64,000 bases of DNA, taken from assembly GCF_000264905.1 (NCBI RefSeq), contig NW_006763133.1, positions 3,402,755-3,466,754 of the forward strand, written 5' to 3'. The stretch is from Stereum hirsutum FP-91666 SS1 (taxonomy: Eukaryota > Basidiomycota > Agaricomycetes > Russulales > Stereaceae). A model generated the notes under the pieces. It was not told where the DNA came from, did not search any database, and worked only from the letters and a program-made list of their open reading frames with translations. Both the position numbers and the translations under genes were made by a program. Shown here one piece after another: positions 52,842 through 63,844 of this stretch. Position 1 is the first letter of the stretch; each line of letters begins with the position of its first letter.

Positions 52842-53678
52842 ATGGATAATTCATACCAGTCTGGGCAGGCCCCCAGGACCATACGTAGACCAGACGCGAA
52901 GAAGAAGCTGGTCGTTGTCGGCGACGGTGAGTACACTCCGTCGCGTCAGCTTCCTTCCTCGACCTCATGCACGTATTCGTCGCGACAGGTGGCTGCGGCA
53001 AGACGTGTCTTTTGATCGTTTATGCCGAGAACAGGTTCCCCGAAGTGCGTTCCCCCGTTCGCCTTCCTTTGTGGCACCTTTGTTGAACGCCAATCGCGAC
53101 TCTGAACGCGTACAGGCATACATCCCAACCGTGTTCGAGAATTACGTCACACAAGTCACATTCGAGGGGAAGCTCGTAGAGTTTGCATTGTGGGACACGG
53201 CAGGGCAGGAAGAGTACGACCGATTACGGCCGCTCAGCTACCCAGAAAGCGACGTTATCCTCATCGTATTCTCCGTCGACTTCCCTGTCAGCCTGGCCAA
53301 TGTCCAAGATAAGGTGCGTAAGCCCTCTCGTTGCGGGGACGCGAGCATGACCGCTTAGACGCGTCATGAACTTCGCAGTGGTATCCCGAGGTCGCACACT
53401 TCTGCGAGGGAACACCGCTCATCCTGGTCGGGACCAAGACAGATTTGCGTCGAGACGAACAGACACGGCGGATGCTGGGTGCTCAGGGTCAGACGCCAGT
53501 AACACCAGAGCAGGGATTGGATGTAGCAAAGGAGATAGGAGCGAAATACATCGAATGTTCAGCAAAGTCCGGGAGCGGCGTTCAGGATGTGTTCAACTTG
53601 GCGTTGAAAGAGAGCATGAAGCGCGCATGGGGCAGGAAACTGAAGCCAAAAAACGGTCCGCGGTGTGTCGTAACATGA
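52842..53678 (+). CDS. Rho family small GTPase
   Basis: Four exons (52842-52926, 52989-53044, 53116-53313, 53379-53678) encode 212 residues. All G motifs are present: G1 GDGGCGKT (Lys33), switch [12 protein letters not shown]3 [17 protein letters not shown]4 TKTD and G5 CSAKS. The Rho insert region ([14 protein letters not shown]) separates it from Ras, Rab and Arf proteins. The C-terminus is basic ([14 protein letters not shown]) and ends in CVVT, a CaaX-type prenylation signal. Rho proteins switch actin polarity, cell wall synthesis and exocytosis. Within the family, switch I and the VTQVTFEG effector region look nearer Rho4/Rho2 than Rho1, Rho3 or Cdc42, but I cannot settle this from sequence alone. 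Confidence 0.9.
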
Positions 53679-54196
53679 ACCTTCCGTTTACATTCTCCTT
53701 CACAGTGCCGTGTTCTTCATTTGACCTTTTGCTTTTCTGTATTCTTCTGATGCTCGAGACCGCTGGCTGTCAACGCTTATACGACGAGTAGAGCACACCC
53801 TTGCACACATCCGGGATACCCTGCGACTGTCCATATCTTCATCATCCAAATTACAGACAAACTGTTATCACATCACGAGCACAAATCATCATCTACATGT
53901 TCATGTTCTCTTTCAAGAGAATTCCTGTTTGTTTAATTACCTGTCCTTGTTTTATTTTCCCATCATCAGCCACCTGGACTATACATATGAATACAACGAA
54001 TTACTAAATTCACTCACACAGCAGTACAAACACGAAAGCGAGGGATCCAGGGAGAATGGCAAATGGACGGCGTCGGGCGAAGAGCACCTGACCACGAGGG
54101 AGGGAAGCAAGAGGGTATCCTGGAGAATGGTCATCAATGAGTCATGACGGAACTGGGGAGACAATGCGAACGTACAAGCCAGGGTACCGTTCAAGT
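53679..54196. other. Convergent intergenic region, Rho / coiled-coil RGG gene
   Basis: This 518-bp T-rich stretch contains the 3' flank of the Rho gene. I see no gene. Confidence 0.4.
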
Positions 54197-55132
54197 TCAA
54201 GAAGCGGAAGGTGAGGTGGGTGTTCCCGCCGTCGGGGACGCCATGGCCTCCCCAACTCCCCTGCCTCGACCGCGACCTCTGCCTCGACCGCCTGCCCCTC
54301 GACCTCTGCCACCTCGTCCGCGAGGACTGGTCTCGCTCCTGCCGGGGGAGGTCGGGGAGGCTGGATTGCTGGCGACCGCCACAGGTTCTGACGCGCCTGA
54401 AGCAGATGCAACAGGAGTCTCTGCGGGAGCGGCTGGTCCTTCGGGGGCGGTAGGGGTGGACGAGGCGGGTTTGGAGATCTTGATGTCCCCGGCTGGGGGA
54501 GGAACGGGCTTTGTCCTCGACCCGGGTGGGGCCGTCTTCTTACCAGAATCCCACTCGCGACTCTGAAGCTTCTCCATTTTGCGCTGCGCGTTCTGCTCTC
54601 GGGCGTGGTCGATGGAGTCCTGAACCTTCCGAGTCTTGGCCTGGCGCTGCCGTTCGACCTCTTGCGTTTGCTTGAATGCTCGTTCATCCGCATCGACGTC
54701 CTTGAAAGTGGAATCAGAGACGCGGAAAAAAACGGAAGAGTATTCAGAGATTGAGGCGTACGACGCGCCGCTGCTTGATCTTCTCATTCTGTTCCCTGAT
54801 GCGGGTCATGCGCTCTTTCAGCTCATCTTCAGTGAGTTTGTCCTGGAAATTACACGAATAAGAACGCAGAGAAAAAGTGAATGGCCATGGATTAAACGCA
54901 CTCGCTGAGAGCCGCCTGTCAGAACGCGATCGGGATTGTGGTACGGCTTCTCCTTCTCTTTTGCCCTCTTGTCCTTGTCCTTGGATTCTGGATCCGTCGG
55001 TGTCGAGACAGCTTCTTCTTTGGCTGGCGTATCGTCTGGCTGAGACGGGGAGACAGTGAGCTGCTCCAACTCGAGGCCTAGGGTGTTGACGGAGGCCGTC
55101 TGGGTAGCGGCAGACTCGTCTGGGGAGGCCAT
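54197..55132 (-). CDS. Coiled-coil protein with C-terminal RG-rich tail, function unknown
   Basis: Minus-strand exons 55132-54902, 54842-54762 and 54700-54197 encode 271 residues. The N-terminal third is acidic and Thr/Ser/Glu-rich. A charged helix follows (DKLTEDELKERMTRIREQNE, then KIKQRR, then DADERAFKQTQEVERQRQ), predicted as a coiled coil. The C-terminal half is Pro/Ala/Ser-rich and ends in a run of RG/RGG repeats (SPRGRGGRGRGAGG). RGG tails usually bind RNA and are arginine-methylated. The helical block resembles the CCDC9-type motif seen in animals, but I would not assign orthology. The start at 55132 is taken because the frame upstream runs into the promoter shared with PGK. Confidence 0.65.
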
Positions 55133-55350
55133 GATCGTGTTCGAGCAGGACGAGGCTCCGGACGAGCTCCGAGCATTCCGATGGCGAGCAGCGCCGGGAG
55201 AGGAAACAAGATTAGATTGATCCGGATCTGGCCTGTTCTGGCCCGGGCTCCTCTTCCGTTTGCAAGCCTTCATATTCCGACCGCGTCCACATCGATTGGC
55301 CCCTTTTCTTTCCTCCAAACCATCACCTTCCTCGATCTTCCTCCCATACC
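55133..55350. promoter_or_regulatory. Short divergent promoter, RGG protein / PGK
   Basis: 218 bp lie between the two starts. The PGK side is a pyrimidine-rich leader (CTTCCTCGATCTTCCTCCC) directly before the ATG, as in many highly expressed fungal genes. Confidence 0.5.
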
Positions 55351-57033
55351 ATGTCTCTCTCCAACAAGCTTGCCATCACAGACCTTGACCTCAAGGGCAA
55401 GCGTGTCCTCATCCGTGTCGACTTCAATGTTCCCATGCAAGATGGCAAGATCACGAACCCCGCCGTACGTTTTGTCCATTTTATCTCGCCCTTTTTCTAC
55501 ACGCTCACCGGTGTATGTTCACCCAACAGCGTATCGTCGCTGCTCTCCCGACCATCAAATATGCCCTTGAAAACGGTGCGTACCGAGCAATCTTTTATAT
55601 ATCTCCGTCATGCCCATCCTACTTCAGGTGCTGCCAAGATCATCTTGATGTCCCATCTCGGACGTCCTGACGGAAAAGTCAACCCCAAATACTCCCTCGA
55701 ACCCGTCTCCCACGAGCTCTCTAAACTCATCAGCAAGCCCGTCATCTTCCTCCACGATTGCGTCGGTCCCGACGTCGAGAAGTCCGTTGCCTCCGCCGAA
55801 AACGGTTCCGTCATTCTCCTCGAAAATCTCCGTTTCCACATCGAAGAGGAGGGTTCCGTCAAGGACAAGCAGGGCAACAAGACCAAGGCCGACCCTACCA
55901 AGGTTGCCGAGTTCCGTCAGGGACTCACCAACCTCGGCGACGTCTACGTGAACGACGCGTTCGGTACCGCTCACCGTGCACACTCGTCCATGGTTGGCGT
56001 CAAGCTTCCTCAGCGTGCTGCTGGTTTCCTCGTCAAGAAGGAGCTCGACTTCTTCGCGAAGGCGCTTGAGAGCCCCGAGCGGCCTTTCTTGGCCATCCTT
56101 GGTGGTGCCAAGGTCTCCGACAAGATTCAGCTCATCGATAACATGCTGGACAAGGTGCGTTCGGGTAATAAACCCTTGTGCTGAGCGTGTACTCATCGGC
56201 GTGGTATCTCAGGTTAACTCTCTCATCATCTGTGGCGGTATGGCCTATACCTTCAAGAAGACGCTCGACGGTGTCTCCGTAAGCGCTTTATCTCTACCAT
56301 TTGTGTCTTCGTCCGTCAATAACCCCTCGCAATCAGATCGGCGACTCGCTGTTCGATGCTCCTGGCGCTGAAAAGGTCGGAGCGTTGGTTGAGAAGGCTA
56401 AGAAGAACAACGTCAAAATTGTCTTCCCCATCGATTACGTTACTGCCGACAAGTTCGACAAGGATGCCAAGGTGCGCCGTTATCTTCTCGGATGGGCCGT
56501 GCCCACTGTAGTGCAATCTGACCATTGTCTGCTTTGGTAGACCGGGTACGCTACCGACGCTGAGGGCATCCCGGCAGGTTGGATGGGTCTCGATACTGGT
56601 GTGAAGAGTCGCGAACTCTATCGTGAAGCTGTTCTCGAGGCGAAGACCATCCTCTGGAATGGGTGAGTACCTCTCCGGCTTTATGCTTATATATCCAAGC
56701 TTATGTGGTACCTAGTCCCGCCGGTGTGTTCGAGTTCCCCGCCTTCGCTGAAGGATCCAAGTCCCTCCTCGATGCCAACATCGAGGCTGCCAAGAACGGT
56801 GCTGTCGTCATCGTCGGTGGTGGTGATACTGCCACTGTTGTTGCCAACTATGGTGCCGAGGACAAGCTCAGTCACGTCAGCACCGGTGGTGGAGCCAGTC
56901 TTGAGCTTCTTGAGGGCAAGGTGAGTCTCGTGGTTGTCATTCTTGGCGCTTTGCTGTGTGTATTCATCAATGTCCCTTCATCCCTCTCCAATCATAGACT
57001 CTTCCCGGTGTCGCTGAGTTGAGTGAGAAGTAA
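55351..57033 (+). CDS. PGK1: Phosphoglycerate kinase
   Basis: Eight exons (55351-55464, 55530-55575, 55628-56154, 56213-56278, 56337-56471, 56541-56662, 56716-56920, 56998-57033) encode 416 residues, the normal eukaryotic length. It catalyses ATP formation from 1,3-bisphosphoglycerate in cytosolic glycolysis. The signature [17 protein letters not shown] is at the start, followed by [64 protein letters not shown] and the nucleotide-binding GGGDTATVV ... [14 protein letters not shown]. The last exon encodes only [11 protein letters not shown]. All boundaries are canonical and restore the family sequence without gaps. Confidence 0.97.
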
Positions 57034-58227
57034 TTGCTTGTGTTGTAGCTTGACGATTGGCGGTTGTAGTAGAAGCATAAAAACATGTATCACAAGTATA
57101 TTTATCATTAGATTTGTGCAGCTGTTGTAGCAATGCAATTTGGAACTCTGTGTTGATTTCTTTATTGCTGTTTGCATATATCCTTTCTGCGGCGGGATTT
57201 CCCGAGAAATCGGGCACCTAAAAGGGCCTGAGGACTTTTGACCTGTATCTCTATGAAAACACAACATAATGACATGTAGCTGACCATTTTCCTACACTAC
57301 AAAACAAGGCCGAGATGCCTACAAAAAGAACAGGACAAAATGGCCGCTATATTGTTCCCTCAGAAATAGGGCCCTGTGGGGCTGCTCTCTGCTCAACTTT
57401 TCGAGCCCTACTCCACAACGGGGACACATAAAAATACACGGACACCACAGATCCATGCCGAACACAATTGCGACGGTGCGAGAACAAGTGAAAGATGGCT
57501 CATCACACAAATATCATCAGTGAATTTGAGAAAAATGGACGATGTATCGTACCGAACACCAATCCGTTGTAATCCGTACCACCCGGGACAATGCAAAACA
57601 ACATTCTGTGTCAGATGACGATGTCTGGTAACGGACGCCAGGCATACCATGTGTTTTTCCATCCGGTACAATCTGTGGTCCCTGATAGACAAATTGGGAA
57701 TCGCCACCCTACCACCCTCTTGCTGTCATGCCTTACATCACACCGTCTAGGAGCCACAGCTTCCCAATGTGTCTCGGTGTCTTGAAGCATCGTCATATAC
57801 TGTAGGGACTTAAATTATGCTATGCAATGTAAATGTACAGCACTCCGACCGAGCACTATACGCGATCCCAAACTGAATTCATCGTGAAATATACTAGCAG
57901 TCAATATAATCCAGATTAGTTGTGACCACTCGCTGGACCAAGTGACGAGACTGTACATACTTTGCATGGATTAGCGATCAGTGTCGTATTGACGAGAAAT
58001 CACAGTCCATCATAAAACTCAATAAATAGAACGAAAGACTACAATCAGTAGCTGAGCAGGTCATACCGATTATGGCTATTGGCAATTCACGCAGTAGGCC
58101 TTGGCGGATGGGTAAGAGAGAAATTCATATATTATCTATCAATCGCCACGAACGAAAAACATAGCTCGGCATGGTAAAACAGCCAGTCTAGTCTATAAGG
58201 AAACATGCCAACCGGGAACTATCATAA
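57034..58227. other. Convergent intergenic region downstream of PGK
   Basis: This 1.2-kb stretch contains no recognisable gene. A perfect 6-bp inverted repeat GATTTC-CCGA-GAAATC sits near 57,199 and the rest is A/T-rich. Confidence 0.4.
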
Positions 58228-59873
58228 CTAAGCAACGGGACGACCAGCAGCCCGAGCATGACGTTGAGCGGCAAGCTTTGTGTAAGAGGCGTTACCGGAA
58301 GAGTTGTTGGTAGAAGATGAAGCATGAGGGAATATCTGTCTGCTCATGGAAACATCAACAATTGCAAGAAGGCGAGGAAGTAGGAAGGGTTACGCACTTA
58401 TTCCACCATTGCAAAAGCGTCTTCACCCGTTGCTTGTCTTCAGGAGTCTCCGCATCCTCAAAGAAGCCGATAACGAAGTTATAGAGACCACGGTAGTTGA
58501 AGCCGTCGTAGGAAGCATCCCAGTGTGGAGCGTCGGTAAGAGAGAATACGACCTAGGATATGGACGGCACATGAAGAATCACCTCGGGGGTGATCAAAAA
58601 AAAACAACGCACCATAACACAAACATAAGCAAGCGCACGAGGAGTGACTTCTTCCATGTGGAGCCTGGAAGCGACTGTACCCGTGATAGGCGCCTTGGTC
58701 TTGCGCTTCTTCGCAGGGGGGTTGTCGAGGGTATGAGCGTCGTCAGCAGGGATGAGGACGACATCTTTGGCAGAGTTGGGAGAAGTGAACAGGAACTTGA
58801 ACGCCTTGGATAGGAATCAATTACCAGACGTCGTGCGGGGCTGTTGAGACCAAAGAGGGAGTAAATACGAACCTTCACAAGAAGGGGGCTCATGAGTAGC
58901 CCTTTCTCTAGATCGTTCTCGTCACCCTTGAAGCCGGCATAGAAACCACGTAGAAAGAATCTATTAGACGCGTCGTAATTTCCATGAGCGTTCTGGATGT
59001 TGGCTCGAACCCTATCACCAGTAAACTCAGTCAGTGATATACATGAGAGTGCGATATGATAGGTACTTACGCAGGATCTGCCCAGTCCCACTCAATCGGA
59101 CATAACAATTGGCCACAGAGTTCGTGCTCGCGACCACGACCCTCGCGGCTACCGGGGTCAAGAGGGGGAGTAGCGCCGGCCTTGTTGAGGAAGTCTGCCA
59201 TACCGCTTATCATGCTAAAAATATCGTCACCGCGAGCGTCAGTGCAGCCATCCCCGAGCTACAGAAACCTTAGTCATTACTAGACCACGAGAGAAGTATC
59301 AATATAGACTTACGCGGGTATAGTAGTCAGCGAGTTCCTCCGAGGAAAGTTGGTCGATGGTTTTCTTGAAGCCAGGTACCAATGCATTGAGTGCAAGGTA
59401 CGAAGTGAAATTACGGTTCCGGCTGGTGAGGATAGATCAGATAAGTAGGATTACTCAAAGAGATAGAAATCACATACGTTCGGTCACGCTCTGCCTTCTC
59501 CTCCTCGGCGAGGTCACCATCTTCTTCATCTGTAACGAGACGGTCTAATGCACCGAACATGGCCGCCTCTTCACGCCTATCCGCCTCGTGTACGAGGGTA
59601 GGAAGATCGACGAAGAGTGAGACAACCTTTGGGATACCTCGACCAACAGTCCTGAGGCTGATGACGAGATCGGAAACTAAACAAAAAAAGGTTAGAACGT
59701 ATGAGCACGTACGTGACAGGTCGCTTTTTCGCCAGACCACGGGCTTTCTTGAGATCGTCCTCGAGGACAGAGACCTTGCGTTTCGTCCGAGCGAGCTCAG
59801 CTACAAGTTCAGGCTCTGGTGGGGGAGGGGTGCCGTTGCCGCCAGAGGGAGAGGTACTACGAGCTGTGGGCAT
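58228..59873 (-). CDS. Uncharacterised fungal protein (possibly of the agaricomycete DUF6698-type family)
   Basis: Minus-strand exons 59873-59713, 59657-59478, 59422-59314, 59258-59071, 59011-58873, 58804-58613, 58552-58398 and 58339-58228 encode 411 residues. A Pro/Ser N-terminus leads into a charged helix (LARTKRKVSVLEDDLKKAR). The body has recurring features: GRGIPKVVSLFVDLPTLV, YLALNALVPGFKK, HELCGQLLCPIEWDWADP, LMSPLLVKAFKFLFTSPNSA, a basic PPAKKRKTK that may be a nuclear signal, then THAYVCVMVVFSL-like and FYDFVIGFFED-like helices near the end. The layout recalls a family of unknown function common in mushrooms that I associate with DUF6698; I cannot confirm this. Its role is unknown. 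The first intron (59712-59658) was set by phase; the alternative acceptor at the T-run breaks the frame. Confidence 0.6.
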
Positions 59874-60518
59874 GATGTTTGGAGCGATGAGATGTGGGTG
59901 TGGGAAGAGTGGGGTGGGTGACTGGGATGAGGAGTGAGGAGAAAGTGGGGTGGGTGACTCGGATGAGGAGAAAGTGGGACTGAAGAGAGGGTTTATATAC
60001 CCCCTTCTTCAAACTCCGTCGCACTAGCAGTCAACGAAGTCACGTCCACAGTTCAACAAGGTCATGTGCAATCAACGAGACCAGCAAGAGCCAAGCCAGG
60101 TGCGCAGGATAGCAGAATAGGGGTGCAGGGGCAATGCTGATAGCAAGCGGAAGCAAAAATCCAAGCTAGCAACTATCAGGCGACGAGCAGATATCAACAA
60201 TCTAAGGTCGTGTCCCTGTGTGAGTGCCTCTTCTCATAGCAGCAAAAAAACATAGAGAAAGACACCAGCATTGTTTGAGCGAAAGAGGCGACGATGGCTA
60301 TGAGGAGCACTGCCAGTGGTCGGCGAAGCGAATTGGGAAACTGGCGGTCGAGAGCGCGGTGGCATAGGTTAATTCGTTTCGAGCTTGGCGTTCCTGTCGG
60401 GATAGTACCTCCCGGCTGCATGGCCGATAGCGACCTTGTGACATTAGTGTGGTGGCGCTTCCTCGAACGTACCTGCACAATAACACCCTAGAGTGGTCGT
60501 TTGTTGAAGCTTACCTCC
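59874..60518. promoter_or_regulatory. Divergent intergenic region
   Basis: This 645-bp stretch lies between divergent starts. The side near 59,880-59,990 carries short direct repeats (GTGGGGTGGGTGACT and GAGGAG tracts). A CA-rich AACAAGG segment and no other gene were seen. Confidence 0.4.
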
Positions 60519-61265
60519 ATGGCACTCGCCAGCAACGTCCCTTCTCCGCAGAGGAAAGCTCTAGAGGAGTGTACCCCAAACAACACTCAGCTATCGACTC
60601 CCAGAAAATCCAACTCACCTTCGCGCTCCTGTGGCAGGCATTCCTGTTCCTGGCACACGATTACAGCATCGACATGTACTCTTAGTTCAGGCCCGGGGCC
60701 ACTCTCGGTGAGTGACCCCTCGTGTTCACCCCCAGCCGTCTCTAGTCACTTAATCCGGCATGATCTTGACTTGCAGAACAAGGAAAATGAACCCCATACT
60801 CGTCGTTATTACTGGCCTGGTCTGAGCGAGGGCAGTTATCACACCGAGGATGCGGATTACTCTCCCAGAACTTCACTTCTCTCCGACGATGAAGACCACG
60901 CTGTGACATCGGATGCGTCAAGGGTCTTGACGGATACAAACGACGCTGAAGACAACACAGATGGATACGAAGCTGATGGCGAGGGAGACAATGTGAGGCG
61001 CACGATAGAGCCTTGTACTCACGTCAAGATGTGTGGCACGAAGAAGGATGATGCTGGGTATGAAGCGGGTGACGAGGACGAGCTGCTGGGAGAGATCGTG
61101 GCGTATATATGCCGTACGAGCAAGGTAAGCAAGTCTTTTTGTACCTCATCAAAGTCACCAAGATCCGAAAAAGTCTGTATTCTGCAGAAGAGACGTCGCA
61201 GTCGGTCATTTAGTGTAGAGTCCGAGTACCGCTCAGGCCATCGGAGGCGTCTTTGTGAAGAGTGA
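60519..61265 (+). CDS. Small hypothetical protein with acidic middle and basic C-terminus
   Basis: Taking introns 60708-60776 (GTGAGT ... CTTGACTTGCAG) and 61125-61187 (GTAAGC ... CTGCAG), three exons encode 204 residues. The N-terminus is Ser/Thr/Pro-rich. The middle is acidic (SDDEDHAVTSD, DTNDAEDNTDGYEADGEGD, GYEAGDEDELLGEIVAYI) and the end is basic (SKKRRRSRSFS), which suits a nuclear protein. Both introns are multiples of three without stops, so an unspliced 248-residue form is equally open. The start at 60519 is the first ATG in the frame. No family is recognised and upstream exons cannot be excluded. Confidence 0.4.
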   Translation: MALASNVPSPQRKALEECTPNNTQLSTPRKSNSPSRSCGRHSCSWHTITASTCTLSSGPGPLSVSDPSCSPPAVSSHLIRHDLDLQNKENEPHTRRYYWPGLSEGSYHTEDADYSPRTSLLSDDEDHAVTSDASRVLTDTNDAEDNTDGYEADGEGDNVRRTIEPCTHVKMCGTKKDDAGYEAGDEDELLGEIVAYICRTSKVSKSFCTSSKSPRSEKVCILQKRRRSRSFSVESEYRSGHRRRLCEE

Positions 61266-63430
61266 ATTGAGCCCAGTGTGGTGTGTATACGAGATGTGCA
61301 TGTACTGACACTCAGTACTCATTACATGAGTCCTATAGAGGGAGAAAACGCAAAGGTTGAACGAAGTGTGAATGACGCAAAAGTCGAACGAAGTGTCGAT
61401 TGAGCATGACCGGTTGACCTCTCACTTGCACGGTGCGGTCAAGGGGGTATGTGAATGGAGGATCAGCCTGAGGGATCAAGTTTTCACACACGTCCAAAAC
61501 GGGAAGTATTTCAAATTAATTTCGTTTCGAGAGTCGAGACGCGACACCGGTACACGACGCGTACTTTGGAAGCTCACCACGACTGGCAAGCGTCTCAATG
61601 CAGTCGTCGTGGTGAGCGGTAATCCTCTGTACATATACGCAAGGCGTCTCACTAGCTGCCTCTCCTTGATTCTCACCAGACTCACTAGTACCAACTGAGC
61701 GCAGTCTAATGGTGTTTCCTCTTGTGCGCTGTCTCAGCTGTCGAGCACGACTCGCATATCCATCCTTTCGGAGTAAATTCCAGGCCTCCAGCGCATGCTA
61801 AATGATATTGAAGCCTATTGTAAGTCACTTACTTATAAAAAGTGACGCTAGAAAGAACAACTCACCCATTCAGTCTCACACCCAGCCTTTCTACAGTGCA
61901 CAACATCTTCCGCACGCGCAATTTCATCTCCGCGCGCTCTCAAACTACATAGGCAGTCGGCCAGGTGAGACTCGGATATGTCCTTCCTCTTGCGTGTTCC
62001 ATGCATGGATTGAATTTTGGCATATTGTGGTGTAGAGTTTATTAGGAATGGCCGGTTATGGACAATTTATTTTTCTTTTCTTTCGTATGTCTCGCCACAC
62101 TCGCCACACTCATTTCTTTTTCCTTTTTACTTTTCTTTTCCCTTTTCCTTTTCCCTACCCATTTACCGTCCCCTTACGAATCCCTCATGACACACCTACG
62201 ACATCCCGACAACGACTCTTATGATTACGCGTCCCCCACGGACTCCCGGACTCCTGGTACGCGTCACCCCTAGCTTACGCGTCCCTTTCCTTTTCCATCC
62301 GTTACCTTCCCTCCCCTACGATGCGGCTCCCCTCCACTCTCCTTCACACTCGACGCGCGGCCCTTCGTCACCCCCATCCATTCATTCTTACGGACTATGA
62401 CTCGATACGCATACGCATCCCCAGCTTACGCGTCCTCTTCGTCATGGCTTACGCGTCCCTCTCAGCTTGGGTATATAGGTAGAGTAGTTTGCATGTACAT
62501 ACCCCAGCTTCGAGATCGTCAACTCCTGGACGAACAACTCAGAACAGAGGCTCATCCTCTTCACCCTCACGTCTTCACGTCGCTGCTAGCGTAGTCAGCT
62601 AGTCCTTCGATCTCGCGCTGGGCAACCTTCCGGGTGAATCTTAAGGTAACCAGGCCCGACGTTTACGGAAGCCACTGCCTCGGAGCTCTCGATCGTCCCC
62701 GTCGGTACGCTAGTGTGTTGAGCTAGCGCGCGGACACCCCATCTGCTCTTTGAGAGAACCCCACGTTGCCAGGGAGGCTTACCCAGGATTGGGCGTCATC
62801 TCGTCCGGCCGTGACAGAGTTCGTAGCAATACCAGTATCGCTTCGGAGCGTGGTACTGAGGTTCAAGCCCTCATCCAGTTGAGGTTGATGATTGTGTGCG
62901 GGAATCGCTTGACCGTTTGAGCGGGGACATGTTGGCGAGAAGGATGAGTTAGAAGGTCGAGTGCTGTAGAGAACAATGTGTGTCCCACTCATACCTCTAT
63001 TTGATACTTTGCTCGTTGTTCTTATCGTCGATGTTACGTTCACTTCTAGCTCTTTCGACTTGTCGAGAAGTCTCGACCCTCCTACCCCCGCCTATGCTCC
63101 CCAGGGAACCCCGTCGCATATCCACTTCAGTTCTTCCCTCGACAATTTCCCCATCGTCGTCCTCTTAACCAGCGCCACTCTCTTCAACCTTGTGTCGCAC
63201 CTTGCCCTCAAGTCGTCGTGGTCCCGTCAATTGTATTTCCTTCGTCCTCTTGAACAAATGGGAATGGGCATGGGCATGGGGGAGGGATGGGTGTGCACGA
63301 GGGCGTAGCGCTTGCGGATATGCATTGTATCGTGTATATGGGGACGTTGGCGAGGACTGGTGTGTCTTCCCCAATGCTTTCTGTTTTTCACGCCACTCGC
63401 ATTAGCCCATCTGTCACCAGATGATGTAGC
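61266..63430. other. Gene-poor region near the right edge
   Basis: Short open frames here lack protein-like composition. The plus strand is pyrimidine-rich from about 62,060 to 62,350. The only notable item is the ACGCGT cluster listed next. Confidence 0.4.
62227..62456. promoter_or_regulatory. Cluster of five ACGCGT motifs
   Basis: ACGCGT occurs at 62227, 62259, 62277, 62428 and 62451, three of them inside the phrase CTTACGCGTCC. ACGCGT is the MluI cell-cycle box bound by MBF in yeasts, but no G1/S gene is visible next to it. It may simply be a short degenerate repeat. Confidence 0.4.
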
Positions 63431-63526
63431 CTCTTTATAAAGAGTGCCTGTAGTAAGACTGGGACTCTATACAGAGAGCCCATCATCTTACTGGCCCATG
63501 CTAATAAGGGCTCTTTATTAAAGAGC
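63431..63526. repeat. Palindrome and hairpin cluster
   Basis: CTCTTTATAAAGAG (63431-63444) is a perfect 14-bp palindrome. A 41-nt imperfect hairpin (63452-63492) pairs AGTAAGA, TGGG and CTCT with AGAG, CCCA and TCTTACT around ATAC. GCTCTTTATTAAAGAGC (63510-63526) is a second near-perfect palindrome of the same theme. This density suggests the terminus of a mobile element, but no coding part is present in the window. Confidence 0.6.
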
Positions 63527-63596
63527 AGTTGTGCTGGTGGGTATTCTGGCTGGAAAAATGGGCGAAAAAATAGGCAAAAAATGCGTGAAAAAATGG

Positions 63597-63844
63597 GTGG
63601 GTAGGTATGGGGTGTGGCCCCGGGGTAGGGGGTGGTTTGGGGATGGGTAGGGGATGGGGTAGGGGGTAGGATAGGGTAGGAAAATGGGGGGTAATTGTGC
63701 AGTAGGGCTAGGATAGCTGGATGCAGGGTATGGGGAGGATGTATGGGGCTAGGTATGGGCTCTGGAGCTAGGGTAGATACATAGAGGAATAGGGATAGAA
63801 TGATGGGCGATAAAAATACGGAAAAATACGGAAAAATACGGAAA
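63597..63844. repeat. G-rich low-complexity stretch with a 10-bp tandem repeat
   Basis: The plus strand from 63597 is dominated by GGGTAGG, GGATGGGG and GGGGTAGG words without a strict period. Three near-exact copies of a 10-bp unit (ATAAAAATAC, then GGAAAAATAC twice) lie at 63811-63840. Confidence 0.6.

Noticed and set aside
55133..55318. N-terminal extension of the RGG protein to 55318
   Set aside because: It would fill nearly the whole 218-bp promoter shared with PGK, and its sequence is basic and unconserved in appearance.
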